Counted from the first letter of the stretch, positions 1 to 8,528 are shown. The stretch: DNA of 64,000 nucleotides from Aureimonas pseudogalii (GCF_014196835.1 NZ_JACIEK010000004.1:62001-126000); one strand, 5' to 3'. Notes: generated by a model not told the origin, from the sequence alone. Program-made: numbers and translations.

Positions 1-272
1 GAGACATAGGTGCTGATCGCGACAGATGAAAGAAAACTCGGGCGGGAACGTGCCCGCGTCGATCGAAATTCGGTGATGGTCCCGGAAGGAGCGGCGACGA
101 TGCCGCAGGCGGGGGCGTCCGGCCGCCCTTGCGTTCACCCCGTTTGCGACATTCGACGAGCGGACTCGCTCACCGATCCACCTCGTCCCCCAGGATTCTT
201 TCACATACGAGGGAACGGCCGCACGCCGATGCCGTTTTGCTGCCGTATTCAGGACCCCGAGGAGCCAGGTTC
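1..272. other. Leading non-coding stretch
   Basis: No convincing gene is visible here. The open frames present are arginine- and proline-rich, overlap each other on both strands and carry no ribosome binding site. The segment probably contains the promoter and leader of the lipoprotein gene at 273 and perhaps the edge of a gene outside the window. Confidence 0.4.
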
Positions 273-419
273 ATGTCGCGTAAGCTTTCTGCCGTCACCG
301 CCGTCCTTGCCACGGTCATGATCCTCTCCGGTTGCGCGAACACGGTGCGCGGCGTGGGTCGCGACGTGGGCGGCACGGTCGATGCGACGGGCGCAGCCGT
401 GCGAGACGTCACGCGCTGA
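273..419 (+). CDS. Entericidin A/B-like small lipoprotein
   Basis: This 48-residue protein has a short basic N-terminus, a hydrophobic stretch and a lipobox ILSGC, so it should be cleaved and lipidated at Cys. The mature part is about 28 residues, small and Gly/Val/Asp-rich (NTVRGVGRDVGG). This matches the EcnA/EcnB (entericidin) family of tiny envelope lipoproteins common in alphaproteobacteria. The frame is open further upstream, but the start at 273 directly precedes the signal peptide and has an AGGA-like site (gaggagccaggttc) in front. A strong terminator follows within 25 bases, so the gene is monocistronic. A toxin/antidote role is known for the E. coli pair but cannot be inferred for this single gene. 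Confidence 0.8.
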   Translation: MSRKLSAVTAVLATVMILSGCANTVRGVGRDVGGTVDATGAAVRDVTR

Positions 420-440
420 CGTCGCCACCCGAACGATCGA

Positions 441-467
441 GGGCCGCTCTCGAGCGGCCCTTTTTTT
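441..467 (+). terminator. Rho-independent terminator after the entericidin-like gene
   Basis: A perfect self-complementary run gggccgctctcgagcggccc (441-460) is followed immediately by seven T residues (461-467). It lies 21 bases after the stop codon at 419 and is the best intrinsic terminator in the window. Confidence 0.9.
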
Positions 468-806
468 GTGGGGAGCGCCGACTGGCTGGCGTCTTCGGCC
501 GTTAGGCGATTGATAACCAAGTTGAGCTAGCGTCTGTCCATCGGCTGATGACGTCGATGCAGTGCGCCGGATCAAGGTATTGCGTACCGGCTGCGCTGTC
601 TCCCGGTCGATCCCGTGGGGCAGGAACGGCTCAGTCCGGCGGCCGATGCCCGGCAGTCGGGGTCGGAGCGGCCGACGCCGATGTCGGAGCCAGCACCTTC
701 CGAAACGCGCGATCACAGCGCCGCCAGATCACCCTTCGCCGTCCGGTTGCTCGCCGCTCCTATGAGCGGCCGAAGGCGTTTTGCTGCAGCATTGACCACA
801 CAATCG
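468..806. other. Intergenic stretch without a supported gene
   Basis: About 340 bases between the terminator of the lipoprotein gene and the end of the receiver gene on the other strand. Open frames here lack plausible starts and family-like composition. The only structured element seen is a bulged stem-loop at 733-776. Confidence 0.5.
733..776 (-). terminator. Bulged stem-loop downstream of the receiver gene
   Basis: The inner stem GCCGCTC/GAGCGGC (753-759 and 764-770) has a four-base loop. The outer arms CCTTCG (733-738) and CGAAGG (771-776) can extend it across an asymmetric bulge. It lies about 30 bases past the stop of the minus-strand receiver gene. It lacks a U-tract, so a terminator or mRNA-end function is only inferred. 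Confidence 0.35.
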
Positions 807-1136
807 CTAGGCCGCGGCCAACATCCGGCGCACCGCTTCGGCGGTGAAGGGCTTCGAAAGACGCGGGACCGAGCGAAACTGTGCGGGAAGCTCGCCCACG
901 CTCGCCGAGACGAAGCAGAACGGAACGTCGCGAGACAGAAGCAGGCGCGCCACCGGTGTCGATGTGCCGCCCGCGATGTTGTAGTCGAGCAGTGCGAAAT
1001 CGAGATCGGACAAAGCTTTCTCGAGGCCATCACTGACCGTTCTCGCCCAGACGCAGGTTGCGTCCGAGGTCTCGGCGACGATGTCCTCGAGGTCCATGGC
1101 GATCAACGGTTCATCTTCGACGATCAATACACGCAT
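807..1136 (-). CDS. Stand-alone response regulator receiver protein
   Basis: This 109-residue protein consists only of a CheY-like receiver domain. The acidic pocket E7-D8, phosphoacceptor D51 (in FALLDYNIAG), the hydroxyl position in FVSAS (about residue 78) and the conserved K95 (LSKPF) are all present, so it should accept phosphate. No output domain follows. Single-domain receivers usually act by protein contact or as phosphate relays or sinks. It lies upstream of, and on the same strand as, the GGDEF/EAL gene ending at 1311 is on, but with about 170 bases between them, so co-transcription is not evident. The partner kinase is not identifiable from position. Confidence 0.88.
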   Translation of the reverse strand: MRVLIVEDEPLIAMDLEDIVAETSDATCVWARTVSDGLEKALSDLDFALLDYNIAGGTSTPVARLLLSRDVPFCFVSASVGELPAQFRSVPRLSKPFTAEAVRRMLAAA

Positions 1137-1310
1137 CGGCCGATCCCCTTCGTAGGAGGTAACGTCGGCGGTTCGAACTCGTTCGGCGGTATTTGAATCG
1201 ATTTGGCCGAACTTAGAGCCTTTCGGCGAATACGGTTTACGAAGCGTTACCGCGGCACGGCGACCAACTGCGACTGCGGGTCGGCGTCTTTCCGTCGCGA
1301 CGCCGGGGCG

Positions 1311-3305
1311 TCAGAGAGCGGCGCGCAGTGGCTCTGGCGATACGGGATCGACCGCGTCGACCAGAACCCGTCGCGACGTCTGCTGCAACATCTCGGAGGC
1401 GATGCGATCGATCGGCATCGGTCGTCCGAAATAGTAGCCCTGCAACTGGTCACATCCCATGAGGGAGAGGGCGCTGACCTGCTCGAACGTCTCGACGCCC
1501 TCGACCGTGACCTTCATGTTCATGTGGTGGCCGAGCGAGATGATCGTCTCGATGATCTGCGAGACGTTCGCCTCGCCCTCGCCGAAGGCGAGCATGAAGG
1601 ACTGGTCGATCTTCAGCTTGTCGAACGGGAACCGCCAGAGGTAGCCGAGCGACGAATAGCCCGTGCCGAAATCGTCCATCGCGATGGAGACGCCGAGACC
1701 CTTCAGCTGCGAGAGCTGGTCGAGAATGGCGTCCGAGCGCTCGAGCAGCAGCGACTCGACGACCTCGATCTCCAGCCGCCGGCCGTCGATTCCCGCCTGC
1801 TCGATGGCGCCGCGCACGATGTCGACGAGATCGCCGTCGCGGAACTGCACGGCCGAGAGATTGACCGAGATGAAGAGGTCTTCCGGCAGGTCGGCCAGTT
1901 GGCGCGCGGCCTGCCGGATCACCCAGCTGCCGATCGCCTTGATGTAGCCTCGTGCTTCGGCGAAAGGAATGAAGTCGCCGGGCGAGATGTAGTTGCCCTT
2001 GCCGTCGGGAAGCCGGATCAGGGCCTCGAAGCCGATGGGGCGCCGGGACTTGCCGCAGACGATCGGCTGATAGAAAAGCTCGAAACCATCGCAGTCGATC
2101 GCCGTGCGAATCAGGCCTTCGATCATCCGGCGACGATGCGCCTCCTCGTCCATCGACGGATCGTAGGCCGTGTAGGCGCCCTGGCGCGAACTCTTGTGGA
2201 CCATTAGCGCCAGTTCGGCGTGGCGCGCGATGTCGTTGAAGACCCGGCCATGCTCGGGCATGTTCACGACGCCCATGCATAGATGCGGCGTGACCACCCG
2301 CCCGTCGAACTCGACGGGAAGTTCCACCGACTGGCGGATCCGTTGCGCCAGCGCCTCGATGTCGTCGGAGTCGGCGACCCGTCGTTGCAGGATCAGGAAA
2401 TCGTCGGCGCCGAGGCGCGCCACGAGATCGCTTGGATCGGCGACCGTCAGCAGACGTTTCGCCACCACCCGCAGCAGTTCGTCGCCGAAGGGCTGACCCT
2501 GCGCACTGTTGATGTCGGCGAGACCGGCGATGTCGAGGCTCCAGAACGCCATCTGCTCGCGCGTCGCGCGCGACGTCGCCAGAACCTTCTCGCACTCCTC
2601 CTGCATCCGGTGGCGGTTGAGCAGATGGGTCAGCGAGTCATAGTTGGCGAGAAACTGGATCTGTTCGTCGGCCTGCTCGATCCGCCAGCGGCGCTGGAGA
2701 TAGATCAGTCCAGGGAGCCCGGTGCTGACGAAGACGACGAGGAAGAGAACGCCGACCGAAGTGGCGATGACCGAGGTGTAGACGGCGCGGATGGAAGCGG
2801 TGCTGGTCTGCACGGAGAGGAAGCCGAACCGCTGACCGTCGCGATCGAGCGGCACGATCACCACCGGCATATCGGTTTCGAGATCCTTGACCTCCGTCCA
2901 GTCCCCCGCGCGCTCGACGAGGGCCGCGCCCAGCTTGTCCTGCGAGATCGTGCCGCCGGGACGCTCGCGCATCAGCCAGGTGTAGCGGTCAGAGCGCGAG
3001 GCGAAGACCTGCTCGCCCTCGAGATCGAAGATGGCAAAGCTCGATATGCCCGAAGCGTCCGCGACGTTGCGCACCCGGGCCTCCTCGTCGGGGCTGCGGG
3101 AGATCTGCGTCAGCAAGGTACCAAGGGCATCAGGATCGGCGACGACGAAGGATGCGAAATGCCGGCCGATCTCCTGGACGTTGCCGTCGATGAGCTCGTC
3201 GATGGCCACCCGTCCGAGATAGACGCCCGAACCCGCGATCGTTGCCAGCACAGCGCCGGCACCGAGCATCGTCAGACCGTATCTGCGTAGAAGCTTCAGA
3301 AGCAT
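1311..3305 (-). CDS. Membrane GGDEF/EAL protein, probable c-di-GMP phosphodiesterase
   Basis: This 664-residue inner-membrane protein has a TM helix near residues 8-30, a periplasmic sensor segment to about 170, a second TM near 170-192, then GGDEF (about 215-375) and EAL (about 390-635) domains. The cyclase signature is degenerate (GADDF instead of GGDEF), so cyclase activity is doubtful. The EAL half keeps its landmarks: FEALIRL, SVNLS, EVVES, DDFGTGYSS, LKIDQSF, VEGVE and LQGYYFGRP. The prediction is therefore c-di-GMP hydrolysis, with the GGDEF part perhaps acting as a regulatory GTP-binding domain. The start at 3305 was chosen over an open frame reaching 3392 because an AAGGG-type site precedes it and it directly begins the first TM helix. 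Confidence 0.88.
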   Translation of the reverse strand: MLLKLLRRYGLTMLGAGAVLATIAGSGVYLGRVAIDELIDGNVQEIGRHFASFVVADPDALGTLLTQISRSPDEEARVRNVADASGISSFAIFDLEGEQVFASRSDRYTWLMRERPGGTISQDKLGAALVERAGDWTEVKDLETDMPVVIVPLDRDGQRFGFLSVQTSTASIRAVYTSVIATSVGVLFLVVFVSTGLPGLIYLQRRWRIEQADEQIQFLANYDSLTHLLNRHRMQEECEKVLATSRATREQMAFWSLDIAGLADINSAQGQPFGDELLRVVAKRLLTVADPSDLVARLGADDFLILQRRVADSDDIEALAQRIRQSVELPVEFDGRVVTPHLCMGVVNMPEHGRVFNDIARHAELALMVHKSSRQGAYTAYDPSMDEEAHRRRMIEGLIRTAIDCDGFELFYQPIVCGKSRRPIGFEALIRLPDGKGNYISPGDFIPFAEARGYIKAIGSWVIRQAARQLADLPEDLFISVNLSAVQFRDGDLVDIVRGAIEQAGIDGRRLEIEVVESLLLERSDAILDQLSQLKGLGVSIAMDDFGTGYSSLGYLWRFPFDKLKIDQSFMLAFGEGEANVSQIIETIISLGHHMNMKVTVEGVETFEQVSALSLMGCDQLQGYYFGRPMPIDRIASEMLQQTSRRVLVDAVDPVSPEPLRAAL

Positions 3306-3405
3306 CGTCAGGCCACCCTTCGGCGTCACGATGCCGGGAAGGTCTGAAAAAAAAGAAAATTGGGCGTCGCGATGTCGTTGTGCTGGAACCAAGCGGCGGG
3401 CGGCG

Positions 3406-4329
3406 TCAGCTGAACTGCCACCGACGGTGGAACCACATCCACTGCTCCGGCGTGTCGCGGACCCAGCGCTCCACCACGTCGTTGAGCGCCTGGCAGGAGG
3501 CGCGGATGTCGATTTCCCCGTTGGCGCCGCGCGGCAGGTCGAGCTTCGGCTCGAGAATCAGCCGGTAGCGGCCGCCCGGCAGGCGCACGGCCCGGGCCGG
3601 ATAGACGTCGCAGTCGAACTGCCGAGCGAGCTTGGGCAGAAGCGGGTTGGTGCGGCAGGGCCGGCCGAAGAAGGTCGTCGGTTCGCCCTTGGCGAACTTC
3701 TGGTCCACCAGCATGCCGACATTGCCGCCGGCCTGCAGCTTGCCGGCCAGAGCCCAGGCCGCACCCGCCTTCGAGGGCACGAGGTGGCCGCCGCGCGTGC
3801 GTCGGGCGGCCAGCACCTCGCGGGCGATGACGCGGTTGTTGGGCGGGCGGAAGAGGGCGGTCACATCGAGACCAAAAGTCGCAGCACAGATCGGCAGAAG
3901 CTCGAAGCAGCCGAGATGCCCGGTGAAGAAGATGATCGGGCGCGGATCGTCGCGAAGGGCGACGAAGCGCTCCATGCCTTCGACTTCGACAAGACCCTCA
4001 CCCGGGGGACGTTCGGGATCGTAGTCGAAGATCGCGTCCAGGAAGACGTACTCGGCGGCGATGCGCCCCATCTGCCCCCAGTTGGCGCGCGCCGTCGCCT
4101 CGATCCAGGCCGCGTCCTTCTCGGGGTAGGCGAGACGCAGGTTTTCGAGCGCCAGCCGGTGGCGCGGCGTGAAGGGGCCGATCAGTCGGGCCATGCGGTC
4201 GGCGACCCGCAGCCCCGTCTGCGGCGGCAGACGGCGCAGCACCCGGAGGATCGCGAACAGCGCCTGCGCGGCGACGACGTCGCGCGCCTTTTTCTGGATC
4301 TTCCAAGCCTTGGCGAGTCTGGGGTTCAT
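3406..4329 (-). CDS. lpxXL: LpxXL, lipid A very-long-chain acyltransferase (HtrB/LpxL family)
   Basis: This 307-residue lysophospholipid-acyltransferase-type protein has the catalytic HX4E motif in FFTGHLGCFELLP and downstream substrate-pocket motifs (LVDQKFAKGEPTTFFGRP). LpxL-family enzymes add secondary acyl chains to lipid A at the inner membrane. Rhizobial LpxXL uses the very long hydroxylated chain (27-OH-28:0 type) carried on AcpXL. The assignment to LpxXL rather than an ordinary LpxL rests on position: its ATG overlaps the stop of adh2XL by four bases (ATGA) in the acpXL operon, where it is the last gene. The natural chain made in this organism is inferred, not visible. Confidence 0.88.
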   Translation of the reverse strand: MNPRLAKAWKIQKKARDVVAAQALFAILRVLRRLPPQTGLRVADRMARLIGPFTPRHRLALENLRLAYPEKDAAWIEATARANWGQMGRIAAEYVFLDAIFDYDPERPPGEGLVEVEGMERFVALRDDPRPIIFFTGHLGCFELLPICAATFGLDVTALFRPPNNRVIAREVLAARRTRGGHLVPSKAGAAWALAGKLQAGGNVGMLVDQKFAKGEPTTFFGRPCRTNPLLPKLARQFDCDVYPARAVRLPGGRYRLILEPKLDLPRGANGEIDIRASCQALNDVVERWVRDTPEQWMWFHRRWQFS

Positions 4330-5378
4330 GCCGCGGCGGACCGGCTTTCCCCGTCCATGCGCAGCACGATCTTGCCGAAGACCTTGCGGCCCTCCATCCG
4401 CTCCAGTGCCACGGCGATGTCGTCCAGGCCGATCTCGGTGTCGATCACCGGCGAGACGAGGCCCCGCGCCATCTTCTGCATGGCGTCGGCCATGTTCTCC
4501 ATGCGGCAGCCGAAGGAGCCGATCAGGCGTAGCTGCTGCTGGAACAGCATCATCAGGTTGATCTCGGCCGAGACGCCCGAGGTCGAGCCGCAGGTGACGA
4601 GCCGCCCGCCGCGCTTCAGGCAGAACATCGAGGCCGCCATCGTGTCCTTGCCGACATGCTCGAAGACGACGTCGACGCCCTTCTTCTTCGTCAGCTTGCG
4701 CACCACGCCCTCGAACCGGTCGGTGCGGTAGTTGATGACGTGATCGGCGCCGAGCCGCTTGGCGCCCTCGATCTTGTCGTCGGACCCGACGGTCGTGATC
4801 ACGGTCGCGCCCTGACGCTTGGCGAGCTGGATGGCGGCGGTGCCGATGCCGGAGCCGCCGGCATGAATGAGGATGGTCTCGCCGGGCTCAAGCTTGGCGT
4901 TGTCGAAGAGCATGTGCTCGACCGTGCCGAAAGTGACGGGCGCGAGCGCCGCGCCCACCGCGTCACAGCCGGGCGGCGCGGGCACGAGAAGGCGGGCGGG
5001 CAGGTTGATGCGCTCCTGCGCGAAACCGTCGAGATGGAAGCCGTGGACGCCCTCGACATGCTCGCAGAGATTGTCGCGCTTGGCGCAGCAGTGCCGGCAG
5101 AGACCGCAGGTGCGCGCGCCGTAGATCGAGACGAGCTGGCCGGGAACCAGCCCCGACGTGCCCGGACCCAGCGCCTCGACGACGCCCGACGCCTCCGCGC
5201 CGATCGTCAGCGGCATCTTGCGCTTGGCGAAGGCCATGCCGCGCCAGCCCCAGACGTCGATATGGTTGAGCGCCACCACCTGGATGCGAAGGGTCACCTC
5301 GCCCGGACCGGGAGCGCCGGGCTCGGCGATGTCGACACGGCGCAGATCGCGGTCGCCGACGAGTTGAAGGGCACGCAT
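4326..5378 (-). CDS. adh2XL: Adh2XL, zinc-type alcohol dehydrogenase/enoyl reductase-like protein of the VLCFA cluster
   Basis: This 350-residue MDR-family protein has a GroES-like N-terminal half with a structural-zinc cysteine quartet (CGLCRHCCAKRDNLC), followed by a Rossmann domain (HAGGSGIGTAAIQLAK). In rhizobia a gene of this type sits between fabF1XL and lpxXL and is needed for normal VLCFA modification. It is usually assumed to catalyse the enoyl or keto reduction in elongation, although its exact reaction is not settled. The start at 5378 (MRALQLV) was chosen because it begins the conserved fold. Upstream codons lie close to the end of fabF1XL, 31 bases away. Translational coupling with lpxXL is likely from the 4-base overlap. 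Confidence 0.87.
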   Translation of the reverse strand: MRALQLVGDRDLRRVDIAEPGAPGPGEVTLRIQVVALNHIDVWGWRGMAFAKRKMPLTIGAEASGVVEALGPGTSGLVPGQLVSIYGARTCGLCRHCCAKRDNLCEHVEGVHGFHLDGFAQERINLPARLLVPAPPGCDAVGAALAPVTFGTVEHMLFDNAKLEPGETILIHAGGSGIGTAAIQLAKRQGATVITTVGSDDKIEGAKRLGADHVINYRTDRFEGVVRKLTKKKGVDVVFEHVGKDTMAASMFCLKRGGRLVTCGSTSGVSAEINLMMLFQQQLRLIGSFGCRMENMADAMQKMARGLVSPVIDTEIGLDDIAVALERMEGRKVFGKIVLRMDGESRSAAA

Positions 5379-5409
5379 GGATGATCGTCCTCGAAGAAGG
5401 GTCGCGCCG

Positions 5410-6693
5410 TCAGCGCGGTTCGCGCCCGATGACGAGCGAGACGTTCTGGCCGCCGAAGCCGAAGGAATTGGACAGGACCGCCGAGACGTCGGCCCGGCGG
5501 GCGACATTCGGCACGAGGTCGAGCGCGATAGCGGGGTCGGGCTGATCGTGGTTGATCGTCGGGGGCAGGGTGCCCTCGCGCATCGAGAGGATCGAGAACA
5601 CCGCCTCGATCGCGCCCGCCGCCGTCAGCGTGTGGCCGATCATCGACTTGTTCGACGAGACCGGCGTCGAGCCGATGGCCTCGCCGAACACGGCGGTGAG
5701 GCCCGTGGCCTCCATTCGGTCGTTCTCGGGCGTCGAGGTGCCGTGCGCGTTGACGTAGCCGATGTCGGCGGGCGTCAGGCCGGCATCGTCGAGCCCTGCG
5801 CGGATCGTCGCGATGATCGGCGAGCCGTCGGGCTTCGAGCGGGTGCGGTGGAAATCGTCCGCCTTCTCGCCGACGCCGAGGAGGACGCCGAGCACCTCGG
5901 CGCCGCGCGCCCGCGCCGAGGCCAGCGATTCGAGCACGAGCGCACCGGCGCCTTCGGCCATCACGAACCCGTCGCGGTCTTTCGAGAAAGGCTTCGACGC
6001 CCGCTCCGGCACCTCGTTCTGGGTGGAGAGGGCGGAGAGGAGCGAGAAGCGAATGAGGGCTTCGGCGCCCACCGAGCCGTCGGTGCCGATGGCGATGCAG
6101 CGCTCGGCATCGCCGCGCCGGATGGCTTCGACGCCGAGCTGGATGGCGCTCGCGCCCGAAGCGCAGGCGGTGGAGAGTGTCACCGGCAGGCCGCGCGTTC
6201 CCAGGCGGTCGGCGAGCCGCTCGGAGATGCCGCCGAAGAGCGTCAGGTCGTAGATGCGCTTCGAGCGGTTGGAGCGGGCGAGCTCCATCAGCCTGTCGTA
6301 GCCCGCCTCTTCGCGCGCTTCGCCCGTCAGCTTGTCGAGCGCGAGGCGCTGCGACCATTCCAGCTCGATGGGGGGTGCCGCGAGAAATAGCGGCGCGTCG
6401 AAGGCGCGAGGATCGAGCCCGGCGCGCTCGATCGCCTCCAGCCCCGCGGCCTCGGCCAAGGCGTAGGAGAGGTCGATGCCGCTCCAGGGCTCGACGTCCA
6501 TGAAATCGACGGTGCCGGCGATCGTGGTGCGAAGGTTGTCGGTGGCGAAGCGCGTGATGCGGTGGATGCCCGACCGCCCGGCCGTCAACGCGGCCCAATT
6601 GTCGTCGACGCCGCGCCCGAGCGACGAGACGACGCCGATGCCGGTGACCGCGACGACGGGCCGGCCGAGGAAATCGAGGTCGCTCTGCGTCAT
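5410..6693 (-). CDS. fabF1XL: FabF1XL, beta-ketoacyl-ACP synthase (catalytic subunit)
   Basis: This 427-residue KAS-II type thiolase-fold enzyme retains the full catalytic triad: nucleophile C177 (STACASGASA), H317 (VNAHGTSTP) and H354 (MIGHTLTAAG). It should perform decarboxylative condensation of malonyl-ACP with the growing acyl-AcpXL chain in synthesis of the C28-type hydroxy fatty acid of lipid A. It is the third gene of the acpXL operon, 79 bases downstream of fabF2XL. That neighbour lacks the nucleophile, which suggests the two work together as a heterodimer. Length and motifs are normal for the family. Confidence 0.9.
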   Translation of the reverse strand: MTQSDLDFLGRPVVAVTGIGVVSSLGRGVDDNWAALTAGRSGIHRITRFATDNLRTTIAGTVDFMDVEPWSGIDLSYALAEAAGLEAIERAGLDPRAFDAPLFLAAPPIELEWSQRLALDKLTGEAREEAGYDRLMELARSNRSKRIYDLTLFGGISERLADRLGTRGLPVTLSTACASGASAIQLGVEAIRRGDAERCIAIGTDGSVGAEALIRFSLLSALSTQNEVPERASKPFSKDRDGFVMAEGAGALVLESLASARARGAEVLGVLLGVGEKADDFHRTRSKPDGSPIIATIRAGLDDAGLTPADIGYVNAHGTSTPENDRMEATGLTAVFGEAIGSTPVSSNKSMIGHTLTAAGAIEAVFSILSMREGTLPPTINHDQPDPAIALDLVPNVARRADVSAVLSNSFGFGGQNVSLVIGREPR

Positions 6694-6772
6694 GGTGTCT
6701 TCGATCCGCCGTTGCGCGCGGGCGCCGCGCCCGCCTTGTCCATCGATATGTCGGTCGTCGAGCGCCCCGGCA

Positions 6773-7975
6773 TCAGGACGCCCCCACCGGCTCCAGAAGG
6801 CAGACGCCTTCGCCGCGAACGTGACCGACGCCGGTCACGAGCACCTGCTTCGGCGCGAAACCGGCGGCGCGTTCCTCGCCGCCCGCGGCCGGTGCGGGGA
6901 TCGCGGACGCCGAGAGGAGAGCGGCGCCGAGCGCCACGCCGGCCGGGAACTGCGCCTCGAACCCGTGGCCGGTCATCGTGCCGTAGGCGCGCTGCGCGGC
7001 GCGGGGGAAGCGCCGCAAAACGGTCTCGCGCTCGACCGCGGTTTCCGCGCCGAGGCCCGTTGCGCCCGACAGCACGAGAAGGTCGTCGTCCGCCGCGCCG
7101 CTCTCGCCGAGCAGTCGGTCGAGGCGTCCGGCGAAGCGTTCGGGCTCGCGCGATCCGCGATCGCCGGCCACGAAGCGAAGGCGCGCATAGCCGGTGGCGC
7201 CGCGCTCGCTCGCGTGCTCTGCGTCCTCCAGCACGAGAAAGGCGCCGATGCTGCCCGGCACCAGCCCGGCCCGTTCGTCCGTTCGCGCCGAGACCGGCCG
7301 CCATTCGTCGCGCAGCAGGAAGCCGCCGAGCTCGTAGTTGAGCAGCAGATCCTTGCGCTCCGACGAGAAGGCGCCGCCGACGAGGCAGATGCGGCTCTGG
7401 CCGGACCGGATGCGCGCCGAGGCGATCTGGACGGCCGACATACCCGCGCTCTCCTCGCCCATGAAGGTACGCGACGATCCCGTCACCTTATGGACGATCG
7501 AGATGTTGCCGGCCATCAGGTTGGAGAGCTGCGCGAGGAAGAGCGTCGGGCGCAGCTCGCTGGACAGAAGCTCGTTCATCAGCGGCTGCGGATCGTCCGC
7601 TCCGCGCGCACGCGCCATCACGAGCGCATCGACGTCCGGGTCGCGCTCCCCGCCACCCGCCGAGACGATCATGTCGATCTGCGACCGCGTGGCCTCGTCC
7701 GGCGCGATCTCGGCATCCTCGAGCGCCAGGCCGGCGGCATAGACACCGAGCTTCTGCCAGGTCTCCATCTGCCGCTGGTCGCCCTTCTTCGGGATCTGGC
7801 GGGACCAGTCGATCGCGGGCAGGGGATGCACGAAATGCGGCGCGAAGCGCTCGGCCTCGATCGTCGGCTGCGAGCCTGCGCCGGTGAGACGGGCGAGATG
7901 CGCATCCACGCCCTCGCCGAGCGAGGAGACGAGTCCGAGGCCGGTTATCAGCACGTCGCGCGGCGCTTGGGTCAT
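6773..7975 (-). CDS. fabF2XL: FabF2XL, ketosynthase homologue without nucleophile (chain-length-factor-like)
   Basis: This 400-residue protein has a ketosynthase fold but a damaged active site. By gap-free alignment to its neighbour FabF1XL, the catalytic Cys is replaced by E175 (GEESAGMSAVQIA). The first catalytic His region (NAHGTS in FabF1XL) reads LSGATGLGAET without His. Only H337 (TGHGFEAQF) remains. This is the pattern of chain length factors of type II polyketide synthases, where Cys is replaced by Gln. The inferred role is a non-condensing partner of FabF1XL that shapes the pocket for a very long chain. The ATG at 7975 (MTQAPRD) has a GGAA site; an in-frame ATG at 7987 is possible. 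Normally fabZXL would separate this gene from acpXL, but here only 110 bases do. Confidence 0.88.
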   Translation of the reverse strand: MTQAPRDVLITGLGLVSSLGEGVDAHLARLTGAGSQPTIEAERFAPHFVHPLPAIDWSRQIPKKGDQRQMETWQKLGVYAAGLALEDAEIAPDEATRSQIDMIVSAGGGERDPDVDALVMARARGADDPQPLMNELLSSELRPTLFLAQLSNLMAGNISIVHKVTGSSRTFMGEESAGMSAVQIASARIRSGQSRICLVGGAFSSERKDLLLNYELGGFLLRDEWRPVSARTDERAGLVPGSIGAFLVLEDAEHASERGATGYARLRFVAGDRGSREPERFAGRLDRLLGESGAADDDLLVLSGATGLGAETAVERETVLRRFPRAAQRAYGTMTGHGFEAQFPAGVALGAALLSASAIPAPAAGGEERAAGFAPKQVLVTGVGHVRGEGVCLLEPVGAS

Positions 7976-8085
7976 CGTCCGTTCCATCGTCTCGGCCGAA
8001 ACGCCGATGCGAGGGGGCGGCTCCGGCGGTCGGTCTCGTCTCGTGTCCCGGCGCGCGGGGCGCTGGGCGTCCTCATCGCTGCGGC

Positions 8086-8367
8086 TCAGGCGCCCTTGGC
8101 AGCCCGTAGCTCGTCGATGCGCGCGCAGAGGTTCTTCATGACGAAGTATTCCTCGGTGTTGGCATCGCCCTCGTTGACGCGCTGCGTCCACTTCTCGAGC
8201 GGGATCTTGATGCCGAACTCCTTGTCGATCGCAAAGACGATGTCGAGGAAGTCGAGGGAGTCGATGCCGAGATCGTCGATCGTGTGGCTTTCGGGGGTGA
8301 TCTGAGACCGATCGATCTCGCTCGTCTCGGCGATGATGTCGGCGACTCGGTCGAACGTGGAAGACAA
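8086..8367 (-). CDS. acpXL: AcpXL, acyl carrier protein for very-long-chain fatty acids
   Basis: This 93-residue acyl carrier protein carries the phosphopantetheine attachment Ser37 in [10 protein letters not shown] and the distinctive AcpXL segment ending [10 protein letters not shown]. AcpXL holds the growing C26-C28 chain delivered to lipid A by LpxXL. The start is TTG at 8367, preceded by AGGA eight bases upstream. This gives the family length and N-terminus ([16 protein letters not shown]), whereas a longer frame starting farther upstream would add 65 residues unlike any ACP. It is the first gene of the leftward operon, so its promoter should lie in 8368-8528, shared with divergent dusA. 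Confidence 0.93.
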   Translation of the reverse strand: MSSTFDRVADIIAETSEIDRSQITPESHTIDDLGIDSLDFLDIVFAIDKEFGIKIPLEKWTQRVNEGDANTEEYFVMKNLCARIDELRAAKGA

Positions 8368-8528
8368 GGCAATTTCCTCGCGGAGGCGCTGGGCGCGTTC
8401 AAGCGGCGAACCTATAGGCAATCCCTCCGAATTTGCAAAGCGGGTGCCGGTCCCTCCCCAAACCCTTCGCGCGGGCACGACAGGCTCGGCGGTTGCGGAT
8501 GGTCGAGCGAACGGGCAGAGAAAGATCC

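Noticed and set aside
1450-2595. Arg-rich open frame overlapping the GGDEF/EAL gene on the same strand
   Set aside because: It lies in a different frame of the same DNA as a protein with clear domains. It is low complexity with no start site.
3331-4731. 466-codon plus-strand open frame opposite lpxXL and adh2XL
   Set aside because: It is antisense to two well-supported genes, with no recognisable motif.
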